A stretch of DNA of 64,000 nucleotides from Sphingomonadales bacterium (GCA_027491235.1 JAIXWO010000029.1:1-64000); one strand, 5' to 3'. Counted from the stretch's first letter, positions 55,168 through 63,913 are shown. Program-made: numbers and translations. The notes: a model not told the origin generated them from the letters alone.

Positions 55168-55923
55168 TCACTGAGCAACGACGCCGCCATCGACGCTGAG
55201 CAGCACGCCGACCATGTAACTGGCAGCATCCGAGGCGAGGAAAAGGGCCGTTGCTGCCACTTCTTCCGCTGACGCGATCCGGTCAATCGGGGCCAGTGCG
55301 CTCATCGCTGCGCGGTCTTCTGGCGTGGAGATCGCGCCGGCCAGCATCGCTGTATCTACAAAGCCCGGGCAGATGGCATTGACCCTGATCCCATGGGCGA
55401 TCAGATCAAGTGCTGCTGCCTTTGTAAGGCCGCCCACACCATGTTTTGAAGCGACATAGGCAGCCATGCCGGGCGCTGCCACAAGGCTGGCGACCGATGC
55501 TGTGTTGATGATGGCCGTTCCGGCCGATGCCTTGAGCGCAGGAACCTCGGCCTTCATGCTGTAAAAGACGCCGTCCAAATTTGTCGCGATCAGAGTGTTC
55601 CAATTTTCGACGCTGAAATCTTCGAAAGAGCCACCAATTGCGGACGGTATCCCTGCATTATTGAAGGCAATATGGAGCCCGCCATAGGTCTCAACGGCAA
55701 AAGTGACCATCGCTTCGCAAGCGGCAAAATCGCTAACGTCTACCTCAACACTGGCAGCGGTGCCGCCATCACGACGAATGGCTTGCGCGCCCTCTTCGGC
55801 AAGGGATGTATTCCGGTCCGCGAGCACGACTTTCGCGCCTTCACGCGCGAAGGCTTTGGCGGCGGCGAGCCCTATGCCGCTTGCCGCTCCTGTGACGAGC
55901 ACGACTTTGTCTTGAAAACGCAT
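55168..55923 (-). CDS. Short-chain dehydrogenase/reductase
   Basis: A classical 251-residue SDR. Cofactor motif VTGAASGIGLAAAKAFA is near the start. D/N region is AFNNAGIP. Catalytic Ser is in NTASVASLVAAPGM and the Tyr-Lys pair in YVASKHGV. The C-terminus has ICPGFVDTAML and YMVGVLLSVDGG. The acidic residue in VLADRNTS suggests NAD+ rather than NADP+. It is the last gene of the phenolic operon and its ATG shares a base with the stop of the 23-codon frame upstream. Oxidation of an alcohol intermediate is likely. Confidence 0.9.
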   Translation of the reverse strand: MRFQDKVVLVTGAASGIGLAAAKAFAREGAKVVLADRNTSLAEEGAQAIRRDGGTAASVEVDVSDFAACEAMVTFAVETYGGLHIAFNNAGIPSAIGGSFEDFSVENWNTLIATNLDGVFYSMKAEVPALKASAGTAIINTASVASLVAAPGMAAYVASKHGVGGLTKAAALDLIAHGIRVNAICPGFVDTAMLAGAISTPEDRAAMSALAPIDRIASAEEVAATALFLASDAASYMVGVLLSVDGGVVAQ

Positions 55924-55994
55924 CAGATCAGGACCTCAAGCCAGTCGATGGTCCGTGGTCTTGCGATAAAACCGTTCATTGCAGCATCGTCCAT
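55923..55994 (-). CDS. 23-codon ORF coupled to the SDR gene
   Basis: A short frame (MDDAAMNGFI, ARPRTIDWLEV, then LI) begins six bases after a strong ribosome site (GGAGAGG) and ends in TGATG overlapping the SDR start. The SDR itself has only a weak site, so translation of this peptide may drive SDR translation. I recognise no family. It may be a small protein, a coupling leader or chance. Confidence 0.4.
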   Translation of the reverse strand: MDDAAMNGFIARPRTIDWLEVLI

Positions 55995-56034
55995 CGGTTT
56001 CCTCTCCCCATATCAGTTTCAGACTGGTCGGGGG

Positions 56035-57066
56035 CTAAAGCGTCTCGTCGCGCGAGAGACGTTCGACCAACCGGTTAAATTGCGTCACGCCGACATCCGC
56101 ACTGGTCGGCATAATGCGCACCTCTGGACTTTGGTCGATCACCAGCTGCTGTGCTTCAATCATGACCTTGTCCTCGCCGAATGCCTGATCTGCGATCCCC
56201 ATCAGCATGTCGCGGAGCGCTTCGTCACCATGGTCCTTGTGCGGACCCCAACTGAAGAAATAGCGGGATGTCTTGTCGGTCAGCGCTGTCACGGCTTGGC
56301 TGGTGAAAGTGACTCCGGTCTTTGGCATGTCTGGAGGAGGCGCTTTGCCATTCAGCTTTTCAGCTGTTCCCGCGGGATAGCTCGCACTGGGCATTAAGAG
56401 AATGCCCGGCACGTGATATTCGTAAAATGACCACACATCGACCGGCGCGTCTGGACCGCCCCGGCGTATACCTGATTGTGCCGTGACCCAACGTTCAAAA
56501 CGGACGGCACGGTCAAGCACCGTGACTTTGGGCCGCGTCCGCGCCCAGTTTTCATTCGCACCGAAACTCGCGGGGTGGACATAAGAAAGGTGGCTGAAAT
56601 CGCAGAGATTGTCGTGGATCAGGCGGGCCTCCGCCGCATAGTCCAACTGCCCACGCCCTAGTATCCAGTCGGGATCATCAAAGCCAACCGCCTGCGGAAT
56701 GAGGGCCGGGTCTGCCAATGCAGGATCACCCAGCCAGACCCAGATCCAGCTGTGCCGGTCGACAACCGGATAGGCGCGGACACTGGCCCCGGCAGGGATC
56801 GGGTCCTGCCCCGGAATTTCTGCAACGCTGCCATCACGGTTGAACAGCAGGCCGTGGTACATGCATCGCAGCTGTTCTCCCTCACAACGCCCAAGCGACA
56901 GGGGGGCGAGCCTGTGAACGCAGCGGTCGGCGAGCGCGGTCACATCGCCATTGGCATTGCGCCAAATGACAATCCGGTCATTAGCTATTGTGATCGCAAA
57001 GGGCACGTCAGGCTCAATATCCATTGACCATGCGGCCACATGCCAAGCGTTGCGAACGTGGATCAT
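56035..57066 (-). CDS. Rieske oxygenase, vanillate O-demethylase oxygenase (VanA)-like
   Basis: A 343-residue terminal oxygenase. The Rieske [2Fe-2S] site is CVHRLAPLSLGRC followed by CMYHG. The mononuclear iron site is LIHDNLCDFSHLSYVH with two His and Asn/Asp ligands. Sequence pattern and length match VanA-type single-component-alpha oxygenases, which demethylate methoxyaromatic acids and release formaldehyde. The usual reductase partner VanB is not in this window. Its stop is far from the SDR, but the frame start overlaps the cytochrome gene by 4 bases. Confidence 0.88.
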   Translation of the reverse strand: MIHVRNAWHVAAWSMDIEPDVPFAITIANDRIVIWRNANGDVTALADRCVHRLAPLSLGRCEGEQLRCMYHGLLFNRDGSVAEIPGQDPIPAGASVRAYPVVDRHSWIWVWLGDPALADPALIPQAVGFDDPDWILGRGQLDYAAEARLIHDNLCDFSHLSYVHPASFGANENWARTRPKVTVLDRAVRFERWVTAQSGIRRGGPDAPVDVWSFYEYHVPGILLMPSASYPAGTAEKLNGKAPPPDMPKTGVTFTSQAVTALTDKTSRYFFSWGPHKDHGDEALRDMLMGIADQAFGEDKVMIEAQQLVIDQSPEVRIMPTSADVGVTQFNRLVERLSRDETL

Positions 57067-57443
57067 TTTGCAGAGCCTTTTGTGAGATAGCTTGTAATCT
57101 CTGCCAGTTGCGCGTCGCTCACCTCACCGCGTGATATGCGGGGCATGTTGCCGATGCCTTGGCGCGCTGCAGCCGTAATGAGATCGGCTGTCAGATCCGT
57201 CCGCGCCTCTAGCATTGCGAGCTTCGGGTCCATCCGGCGCGCGAGAATGACGGTGCCCATCCCCATCTGACGATGGCACATCCCACATTTTTCGACGAAC
57301 AATGCCTCCGGGGGGGATTTGGATGACCGGTCTTGCATGGCACTGCGAAAGGCGTTCTCAATCTTGGTGCCATCGGCTTTGGCTGCCGGTTTGTCAGAAC
57401 ATCCGGCGAGCGCGAATATCGCGGCGAGAACAGCGCGCTTCAT
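57063..57443 (-). CDS. Small c-type cytochrome, lipoprotein
   Basis: A 126-residue protein starting at 57443 behind GGGAGAA. It has a lipoprotein signal (LAAIFALAGC), one haem site (KCGMCHRQMG) and a distal Met (MPRISRGEVS). The start overlaps the upstream flavoprotein stop as ATGA. In p-cresol methylhydroxylase-like systems a small cytochrome accepts electrons from the flavoprotein; this arrangement fits that role. Probably anchored in the periplasm. Confidence 0.88.
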   Translation of the reverse strand: MKRAVLAAIFALAGCSDKPAAKADGTKIENAFRSAMQDRSSKSPPEALFVEKCGMCHRQMGMGTVILARRMDPKLAMLEARTDLTADLITAAARQGIGNMPRISRGEVSDAQLAEITSYLTKGSAK

Positions 57444-58969
57444 GACCGTTCTCCCCGCAGCGCCTTGGGCCATATCCCGCTCTTGCCTGGTGCGATGATG
57501 CCATTGGGGTCGAGCGCATCTTTCACGCGCTCATTCAGACGGCGCAGAGCGTGGTCATTAAAGCCATAGCTGTCCGCAACCAGGTCCATATACTCGATGT
57601 GTGTGCGATACTCGCCATAGTTATGCGCAGAAGCATCGGCGACCAGTGCGCGGAACATTGCGTCGACACGCCCCATCATGTCGGGATTGTCCTTGTCATA
57701 CAGGATCTGGTTGACGTTGGTCAGGCTGCGATCACCCATTGCAAAGCTGGCGTGATAATCCATCCCGAATTTTGAATAGAGGTCATAGGTCCGCTTGAAC
57801 TGGTCCATCGCCAGATCGCCTTTTGGCGGGAGGACGGGCGAATATCCAATATGCCCGCCGCGTCCGCCGTGCCAATTGGCGTTGGCGAGGGGGAAGCTGA
57901 CGGGAACCCCGGTGACCGGAGAGCCTTCCGGCGGATCACCTCTGGTCCATTTGGCAGGCTTCTTTGAAAGGATGGGCTTCTTGTCGAAGGCCTTTTCCAA
58001 CACCCGCAAAGAGGCATCCGTAATTTCAGTCGGCCCATAAAAGCGCACCTGTACGCTCCACCAGCCGATTTTGAACTTCTCGCGGATCGCGGTGACCACC
58101 TTGTCGTTGAGCGGTCCTTTGTCCTTGGTCCATTGCTGGCGCGTTGTCATCACAGCAGCGGAACGTAACCAATTGCCAATGGAGGGTGACTGCTGGATGA
58201 CGCCTTCGCGGCGCAAGGGCATGATCGTGTCAATCGCCCAGCCAAGGTCTTCGGGCTTGTCGAATTCAAAATCGAGGCCTTGCACGGACTCTGGCTCGGG
58301 CATCAGCCACAGGCCAAGTTTAGTGACAATCCCGAAATTTGATTGGCAGAACATAGTGTCCCAGCTTGGCCCGAAGCCGGGCTTATACAACTGCCAGCTA
58401 GGGTTGCCTTCCATTGCGCCCATGCCAGTGCGGACGAGATCACCATCAGGCAGCACCACTTCTAGGCCACAAATGCGCGCTGCGTGATCGCCATAGCTGG
58501 TATAGCCGACGCCGCGATCCAGCGCATTGCCCGCAACCGAACCCCAGCTATTCCCCGGCACTGACAGCCACAGTGGTATTTTACGTGCTTGCAGATAATC
58601 ATAGAGATCGAAGAAGCTGACGCCCGGTTCCACCAGTACCGTGCCATTTTCGGCATCTACCTCAATCTTCTTCATCCGGCTCAGATCAAGCACCACCGCG
58701 CCCTTCGTCACCGGCGCCGCACCGCCATATCCGAAATTCTTGCCGCGGCTGATCGGCCAGAGCGGAACCTTATACTGGTTGGCGATGCGCACGACCGCGC
58801 GGACTTCTTCTGCAGTGGCCGGCGCAATCGCAGCAGCAGGTTGATGCTTGCTTTCGTCGGCCGCAAAATGATCTGAGTACGTGATGCGGTCTTCATTGCT
58901 GGTCATCACCCAGTCTTGGCCAATGGCCGCAGCAAAGGCCCGGAAGGCGGCTGGATTGAAACTGGTCAT
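57440..58969 (-). CDS. 4-cresol dehydrogenase / vanillyl-alcohol oxidase family flavoprotein
   Basis: A 509-residue FAD enzyme of the VAO/PCMH family. The FAD domain has PISRGKNFGYGGAAPVTKGAV, VLVEPGVSFFDLYDYL and PGNSWGSVAGNALDRGVGYTSYGDH, and the substrate cap covers the middle. Family members oxidise para-alkyl phenols such as 4-cresol, eugenol or vanillyl alcohol. Coupling to the small cytochrome by a 4-base overlap favours a dehydrogenase/hydroxylase over an oxidase. A signal peptide is not evident in the flavoprotein. Substrate remains open. Confidence 0.9.
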   Translation of the reverse strand: MTSFNPAAFRAFAAAIGQDWVMTSNEDRITYSDHFAADESKHQPAAAIAPATAEEVRAVVRIANQYKVPLWPISRGKNFGYGGAAPVTKGAVVLDLSRMKKIEVDAENGTVLVEPGVSFFDLYDYLQARKIPLWLSVPGNSWGSVAGNALDRGVGYTSYGDHAARICGLEVVLPDGDLVRTGMGAMEGNPSWQLYKPGFGPSWDTMFCQSNFGIVTKLGLWLMPEPESVQGLDFEFDKPEDLGWAIDTIMPLRREGVIQQSPSIGNWLRSAAVMTTRQQWTKDKGPLNDKVVTAIREKFKIGWWSVQVRFYGPTEITDASLRVLEKAFDKKPILSKKPAKWTRGDPPEGSPVTGVPVSFPLANANWHGGRGGHIGYSPVLPPKGDLAMDQFKRTYDLYSKFGMDYHASFAMGDRSLTNVNQILYDKDNPDMMGRVDAMFRALVADASAHNYGEYRTHIEYMDLVADSYGFNDHALRRLNERVKDALDPNGIIAPGKSGIWPKALRGERS

Positions 58970-60141
58970 GCTTGGCTCTCCCGAATGCGCACCACACCCC
59001 AGGCAATGGGGAGCATCGCCGCAATCATCAATGCACAGACATAGTAAGGCAGGTCTGCGCTTATCCCGAACAACAGGCCAAAGAGCGGCGGGGCAACGAT
59101 CCGTGACAAGGCATTGGACGCCATGCTCAGGCCCATCACGCTCCCTTGCCGGTCAGGCGGGGTTGTGCGCGAAACGAGGGCGCCTGCATTGGGGAAGGTC
59201 AGGCTATGGCCTCCCATCATCAGGGCCATCAGCACGACCGATGCAATTGGCAGGCGCAGGATCGGCTGCAAGGCGATGGCCAAGATCAGGAGACACAGCC
59301 CGCCGACGATCACCCGCGCCTCACCATAGCGCTTTACCAACGGCCCAATGAAGAGCGTCTGTACCAGCAATCCGGTGCCGCCGACTGCGAGGAAAGTCAG
59401 CCCAACCTCGTGCGCGCTCCAGTTGAAATTTGCCTGCGTCCACAGACCGAAAATAGCCTCCATCGAGCCGAAGGCCGCGATGCCACAAAAGGCGATCAGG
59501 AACAGGCGTTTGAGCAACGGCTGAGACCTGACAAAGGCAAATGCTTCGCCATAGCTGGGGGCAGGGCGGACGCCTGATCCGCCGGCCCGCGTTTCGGGCA
59601 GGGCCAGCGCGGCCCAAAGCGAGGCGGCAGCGGCAAGGGCGGCGGCGGCAAAGATGGGGGCACGGAAGCCTTCGAGCCCTGCTTCCGGGGACGCAAGCAA
59701 GCCGCCGATGGCTGGGCCGAGCGCAAAGCCGAGGTTAAACGCCGCGCCGAAATAGCCCATATTCTTGGCACGGCTTTCAGGGGGCGTGATGTCTGCAATC
59801 ACGCTTTGGCAGACTCCAAGGGTTCCACCGAAAAAGCCACTGACGATGCGGATCAATATCGCCGCCATCAGCCCGGGGGCAAAGGCAAAGGCGACATAGC
59901 TAAGCGCTGCGCCCGCCGTTGTCATGATCAGGACGGAGCGCCTGCCTATTGCATCCGAACGTCGGCCCCAGAAGATCTCGCCGCCGATATTGCCAAGCGA
60001 ATAGGCTGCAAACAGACAGGCGATCGCGAAAGAGGACGCCCCGAATTCCGTCCCGTAAAAGGGCAGCAAAGGCAGAATGAGGCTGAAGCCTGCGATGTTG
60101 AGGAAGACTGTGACCAGCAGGAGGGGGAGGGGGGATTTCAT
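58966..60141 (-). CDS. MFS transporter, DHA1/TetA-like
   Basis: A 391-residue, 12-helix major facilitator. Helix 1 has the SLILPLLPFYG pattern, motif A is GRRSDAIGRRSVL and motif C is LGFALGPAIGGLLASP. The protein resembles tetracycline-class exporters, but its place between a lactonase and a phenol-oxidising flavoprotein suggests transport of an aromatic compound or metabolite. It overlaps both neighbours by 4 bases. Confidence 0.88.
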   Translation of the reverse strand: MKSPLPLLLVTVFLNIAGFSLILPLLPFYGTEFGASSFAIACLFAAYSLGNIGGEIFWGRRSDAIGRRSVLIMTTAGAALSYVAFAFAPGLMAAILIRIVSGFFGGTLGVCQSVIADITPPESRAKNMGYFGAAFNLGFALGPAIGGLLASPEAGLEGFRAPIFAAAALAAAASLWAALALPETRAGGSGVRPAPSYGEAFAFVRSQPLLKRLFLIAFCGIAAFGSMEAIFGLWTQANFNWSAHEVGLTFLAVGGTGLLVQTLFIGPLVKRYGEARVIVGGLCLLILAIALQPILRLPIASVVLMALMMGGHSLTFPNAGALVSRTTPPDRQGSVMGLSMASNALSRIVAPPLFGLLFGISADLPYYVCALMIAAMLPIAWGVVRIRESQA

Positions 60142-61007
60142 CCGCCGAACCGTGGCTCGGCCAAGCCGGTCACGCCCAGCCCATCGATGACATAGGTTGA
60201 TCCGTCGAGCGGGTCAGCCTCGCGGCCCATGAAGGCCGGGCTAAGTGTCGGCACGAACAGCTGGTCGAGCGCCGGGCCACCGAACATCAAACTGCCCGGC
60301 AGTTTCAGCGGGAATTCGACAATCCGATCGATACTTCCATCTGGGCGGAAGCGGACCAGCTTGGCACCTTCGCAGATGGCGCTCCAGATATGCCCTTCGG
60401 CATCGACCGTGGCGCCATCGGGTATCCCACCCAAATCCTCGGTGCTGGCAAAAGGCCGACGGTTCGCGACCGTGCCTGTCTCAATGTCGTAGTCATAGGC
60501 ATAGATGATCTTGCGGATGCTGTCGGCGTGATAAAAGGTCGCATCGTCTGGCGACCAGCAGGGGCCGTTGGCTAGAAAGATGTCATCGTCAATTACACGC
60601 AACTGTGTTGACCCGGGCTCGAGCACATAGAGCTTCCCCCGCGCTTCCTTCATGCCACGGTCCGAAGAGCCGACAATGAAGCGCCCGCGCCTGTCCACTT
60701 TGCCATCTGCGAGTTGAACCTGATCGTTCAAATCCGGGCTGGACGCGAGCATGGTGCAGGTGCCCGTCTCAAAATCGAGCGTGTGGACACCGTTGGCCAG
60801 TGCGACGATGGCGCCACCGCCCGCACGGATGGCCATTGATCCGATGATATCCGGCACATCCCAGCTGCGGGTCTCGCCGCTTGCCGGATGGAAACGCAAG
60901 ACCTTCTTGCCAAGGATATCGATGAAATAGAGCGCCTGATCCGCGATGTCCCAAACCGGGCCTTCGCCCACCATGCAGAGCGGCGTATTGATTTTCGAGA
61001 TGTTCAA
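60138..61007 (-). CDS. SMP-30/gluconolactonase/LRE family hydrolase
   Basis: A six-bladed beta-propeller hydrolase of 289 residues. I chose the TTG at 61007 because GGAGAGG lies just upstream; the longer frame to 61106 would run through the operator at 61043-61055. Signatures are GEGPVWDIADQALYFIDI with the metal-binding Glu, GKVDRRGRFIVGSSD, NGPCWSPDDATFYHADS and GGIPDGATVDAEGHIWSA. The family binds Ca2+ or Zn2+ and opens lactones. First gene of the operon, divergent from the TetR gene. Confidence 0.88.
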   Translation of the reverse strand: MNISKINTPLCMVGEGPVWDIADQALYFIDILGKKVLRFHPASGETRSWDVPDIIGSMAIRAGGGAIVALANGVHTLDFETGTCTMLASSPDLNDQVQLADGKVDRRGRFIVGSSDRGMKEARGKLYVLEPGSTQLRVIDDDIFLANGPCWSPDDATFYHADSIRKIIYAYDYDIETGTVANRRPFASTEDLGGIPDGATVDAEGHIWSAICEGAKLVRFRPDGSIDRIVEFPLKLPGSLMFGGPALDQLFVPTLSPAFMGREADPLDGSTYVIDGLGVTGLAEPRFGG

Positions 61008-61042
61008 AACGCCTCTCCTCAGGGCTTCATCATCTTGTTTAT

Positions 61043-61055
61043 TTATCATTGATAA
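61043..61055. promoter_or_regulatory. 13-bp palindrome between the lactonase operon and tetR
   Basis: TTATCA-T-TGATAA is a perfect dyad in the 86-base divergent region, 36 bases upstream of the lactonase start and 38 upstream of the TetR start. It is the likely binding site for the adjacent TetR. Its core ATCA-W-TGAT also occurs in the dyad at 36170-36186. Confidence 0.6.
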
Positions 61056-61093
61056 TTTAGAGTCAGACACAGAGTCAAGGGAGAGGCACGCAG

Positions 61094-61690
61094 GTGGATC
61101 CAACACAAAATCGCGCGGTCGGCAGGCCCAGAAAGCAGGATGCCTTTCTGGACCCGGCCGTCATCGTGGAGGCCGCGTGGCTGCTCGTTGAAGAGGGTGG
61201 CGTTGACGCCCTGACCAGCCGGACGCTCGCTGCCAAGTTAGGCGTCAAAAGCCCGGCGCTTTATTGGCATGTCCCCAGCATGACGGCCCTTCACAGCCTG
61301 ATGGTCGAAAGAATGCTCTTCGAAAGCATCCGAAATCCAGAGGATGACGAAACTTGGCAGGATTGGCTCCTAGACGTTGGCCGAACACAACGCCGCAACT
61401 TTCTGTCACATCGGGACAGTGGACGGATCATTGCGGTCGCCCCACCGACCGATGTGATTAGAAATCAGGTCATGCCCATGCTGGTGGCGCCCCTCGTTTC
61501 TGCGGGAGCATCGACCGAAGATGCGGTTGCTGCGGCAGGCACCTTCGCCAGCTTTATTTTGGGCTGGGTGATCTATGAACAAAGCGCCGAGGCCAGCAGC
61601 TACATCGCGTCGATGGTCGATATGACGATCGCGTTTGAGTTTGGTTTGGGCGCGCTTGTCGATGGGTTGGCGCAGCGATTGTCGCGCTGA
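61094..61690 (+). CDS. TetR family regulator of the phenolic operon
   Basis: A 198-residue repressor starting at GTG behind GGGAGAGG. The helix-turn-helix covers ~residues 20-65 (EGGVDALTSRTLAAKLGV, then SPALYWHVPSMTALH). The C-terminal domain follows the TetR_C pattern, ending in FEFGLGALVDGLAQRL. The recognition helix SPALYWHV is typical of true TetR-class repressors. It is divergent from the six-gene catabolic operon. A phenolic pathway substrate or intermediate is the expected inducer. Confidence 0.9.
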   Translation: MDPTQNRAVGRPRKQDAFLDPAVIVEAAWLLVEEGGVDALTSRTLAAKLGVKSPALYWHVPSMTALHSLMVERMLFESIRNPEDDETWQDWLLDVGRTQRRNFLSHRDSGRIIAVAPPTDVIRNQVMPMLVAPLVSAGASTEDAVAAAGTFASFILGWVIYEQSAEASSYIASMVDMTIAFEFGLGALVDGLAQRLSR

Positions 61691-61712
61691 CATGAGCGCT
61701 GAGTTCTTTCAA

Positions 61713-63131
61713 TTAGGCGGGAAGTGCGAGCTCGAATGTGACGGTTCTGCCGTTGCCATTGTAACAGCTAAGGGAGCCGCGATGTAGTTTTGCCACTTCT
61801 TTAGTGATGTACAGGCCAAGTCCATAACCGTCGTACTTTTTGTCAACACCGCGGCGGGCCTGATTGAAGATATCCGGGCCTAGCATCGCCGAACCTTCGA
61901 TTTCATTTGTTACGCTAATCACCAGCGTCAATTGTTCGTCGTCGACATCGACATTCAAAAATTTCTTTGAGTGGCGGGGGGAGTATTTAACCGCATTTTC
62001 AAGTAAATTACGAATACCCAACCTCAAAATGATGGGATCGGCTTCTGCAAACATGACTGGCTGTGCGAAAAGTTTCACAAAGTGTTGCGTTTCTATTGGG
62101 TCTAAGTCGAGCAGCGCAAGTTCCACGACACAGCATATATCTGTCATTTCCAAATTCTGCACTCTGCCTTTTGTGATAAGCGTCGCGCCTAAAATTGAAT
62201 TGGATATAGAGAGAATGATTGAATTCAACGTTGAAACTGTGCTGCCTATCGTACTTTGAACATAGGCAGGCGTTTCGCTTCCGGAACTGATTTTGTTGCT
62301 TAGAGCCTGTAACGCGGCTTGCGCCGAATTCATTGGCTGGCGCACTTCATGTGTTAGCATTTTTAGAAGGTGGTAGCGCTCATCCGCAAGTGCCGCACTT
62401 TCCTGCTCCCTCATCTTGGATTGAATACTTCCCTCGCGAATACGAAGGGACCGACGCAATTCAAAGACATTTTCGCGTACATTTCGTGCAAATATCATAC
62501 CAAGGAAGCAAATATGTGCCAAAAATACAAGTATAGATTGAAGAATTATCTGAACTGGCTCGCGCCCCTCAGGAAGAACAAATGTTTTTATAGAACCTAT
62601 CGGATAGGATATAGATAGGATATAAAGTAATGGAAAAGTAGTAAAACAGTAAATTAATACCATGTAATTTTTAGAATAAAGTCCAACCCATACTCGATTT
62701 CGCATCAAAAAGATTGCAGCAGAAATTGAAATAAGTACACTCGACAAGGAGGATATAAAAAGCAGATATTCTGACTTGCCAATAAAAATTGCCGTCGTGG
62801 CTAGTATCATTCCAAATAAGAGAAGGATCGTAGGTAACTTGTTGCGGTTATTAAACAATATCCCGTTGGAAAAGCTATATGATTTGAACGATGCGGCCAG
62901 TAATATCATTGCGCCACCGACGATTTTGGCACTTGTGCGCTCTGTTTCGAAGTTGGATAATGTGAGAAGGCTGCCGACAAGGGCGACAGCATTAGCAAGC
63001 AGCCAGATATAAACCGCCCGCGTTCTTATTTGGATGACGATGAGGCAAAGCGAGAAGATCAGAAGCTCGCCAATGAAGAGGTATTGCACCATCGACGTAA
63101 TGCTTATGAACCCGTCATTCGTGGGCATCAT
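61713..63131 (-). CDS. Membrane sensor histidine kinase with degenerate G1 box
   Basis: A 472-residue kinase. The first ~220 residues form about seven or eight transmembrane helices with very little outside the membrane. A short helical linker follows, then the H-box (LTHEVRQPMNSAQA), the N-box (RNLLENAVKYSPR) and the G2 region (YDGYGLGLYITKE). The usual D-x-G-x-G box is absent; the equivalent is SVTNEIEGSAMLGPDIF, as in kinases of the 'SN....PD...F' type. It overlaps the response regulator by 4 bases. The sensor half is AT-rich (16 G+C in 60 bases at 62581-62640), unlike its neighbours. Confidence 0.85.
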   Translation of the reverse strand: MMPTNDGFISITSMVQYLFIGELLIFSLCLIVIQIRTRAVYIWLLANAVALVGSLLTLSNFETERTSAKIVGGAMILLAASFKSYSFSNGILFNNRNKLPTILLLFGMILATTAIFIGKSEYLLFISSLSSVLISISAAIFLMRNRVWVGLYSKNYMVLIYCFTTFPLLYILSISYPIGSIKTFVLPEGREPVQIILQSILVFLAHICFLGMIFARNVRENVFELRRSLRIREGSIQSKMREQESAALADERYHLLKMLTHEVRQPMNSAQAALQALSNKISSGSETPAYVQSTIGSTVSTLNSIILSISNSILGATLITKGRVQNLEMTDICCVVELALLDLDPIETQHFVKLFAQPVMFAEADPIILRLGIRNLLENAVKYSPRHSKKFLNVDVDDEQLTLVISVTNEIEGSAMLGPDIFNQARRGVDKKYDGYGLGLYITKEVAKLHRGSLSCYNGNGRTVTFELALPA

Positions 63132-63835
63132 GAGCCCTCATCTTTACCTAAAACATCAACGCTTTCACTTAATTGGTAGCCAACACCATGCACGGTTCGG
63201 AATGGCGAGGGACAGCCAGCTTCTCGTTCAATCTTTCGACGCAGCCGGAAAAACGTGGCGTCTAAGTTGCGATACTCCGCGCTGCCGGTGATACCCGATG
63301 CCAGCGCTAAATCTGCGCGACTTACTGAAATCTGAGGATCTTCGGATAGTTTTCTGATCAATCTGCCTTCCATTGGGGTCAATGAAATCTTGAGCCCAGT
63401 GGGCGAGACCAAATCCGAAAAATTTTGGGTGATCTTCCACGTCTCTGTCCGGGCGCGAGGTTCGCGAAAACGCCGCCAGATTGAGGAGACGGCGTGCGTC
63501 ACCTGGTCGAACCTCACGGGTTTGTTGACGAACATGTCTGCGCCTGCAGCCAATGCCGAATTAAAGGCATCAGCGCCCAGCCGCCCGCTGACGACAAGAA
63601 TGCCGCCGGTATTGCGGCCGCGGATCAGTGCGGTCAAATCGGTCCCGTCAATCCCAGGTAATCCGAGATCAATGATGAAAAAGTCATAGCTTCCAATGCT
63701 ATCGGATTGCATCAATTCTTCCGCGGAATTGAAAACGGCACATGCGCTCTCACGGAGCCTGAGATATTCGGCCAAAAATTCGGCAAAGTCCGCATCGTCA
63801 TCAACGATGCAAATGTTGGACGGAAATGGCTCCAT
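63128..63835 (-). CDS. OmpR/PhoB family response regulator
   Basis: A 235-residue regulator. The receiver domain has the acidic pocket VDDDADF, phosphoacceptor Asp in FIIDLGLPGIDG, switch residue in VVSGR and the conserved Lys in NKPVRF. The C-terminal winged helix shows LTPMEGRLIRKL, FFRLRRKIERE and TVHGVGYQL. It is upstream of, and overlaps, the kinase, so the pair forms one operon. Confidence 0.92.
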   Translation of the reverse strand: MEPFPSNICIVDDDADFAEFLAEYLRLRESACAVFNSAEELMQSDSIGSYDFFIIDLGLPGIDGTDLTALIRGRNTGGILVVSGRLGADAFNSALAAGADMFVNKPVRFDQVTHAVSSIWRRFREPRARTETWKITQNFSDLVSPTGLKISLTPMEGRLIRKLSEDPQISVSRADLALASGITGSAEYRNLDATFFRLRRKIEREAGCPSPFRTVHGVGYQLSESVDVLGKDEGS

Positions 63836-63885
63836 GTCTCGACCCCTTTCGTGAAGTGGAGGATCAAGCGACCCGCCACCGAATT

Positions 63886-63913
63886 AAAAAACCGCCAGCA
63901 TCATGGCGCTGGC
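63886..63913 (-). terminator. Intrinsic terminator on the minus strand
   Basis: Read on the minus strand, GCCAGC and GCTGGC form a 6-bp stem with an 8-base loop, followed by GG and a run of six T. It would end a leftward gene whose body lies beyond the right edge. I cannot identify that gene: three frames stop or run on without a recognisable end. Confidence 0.55.
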
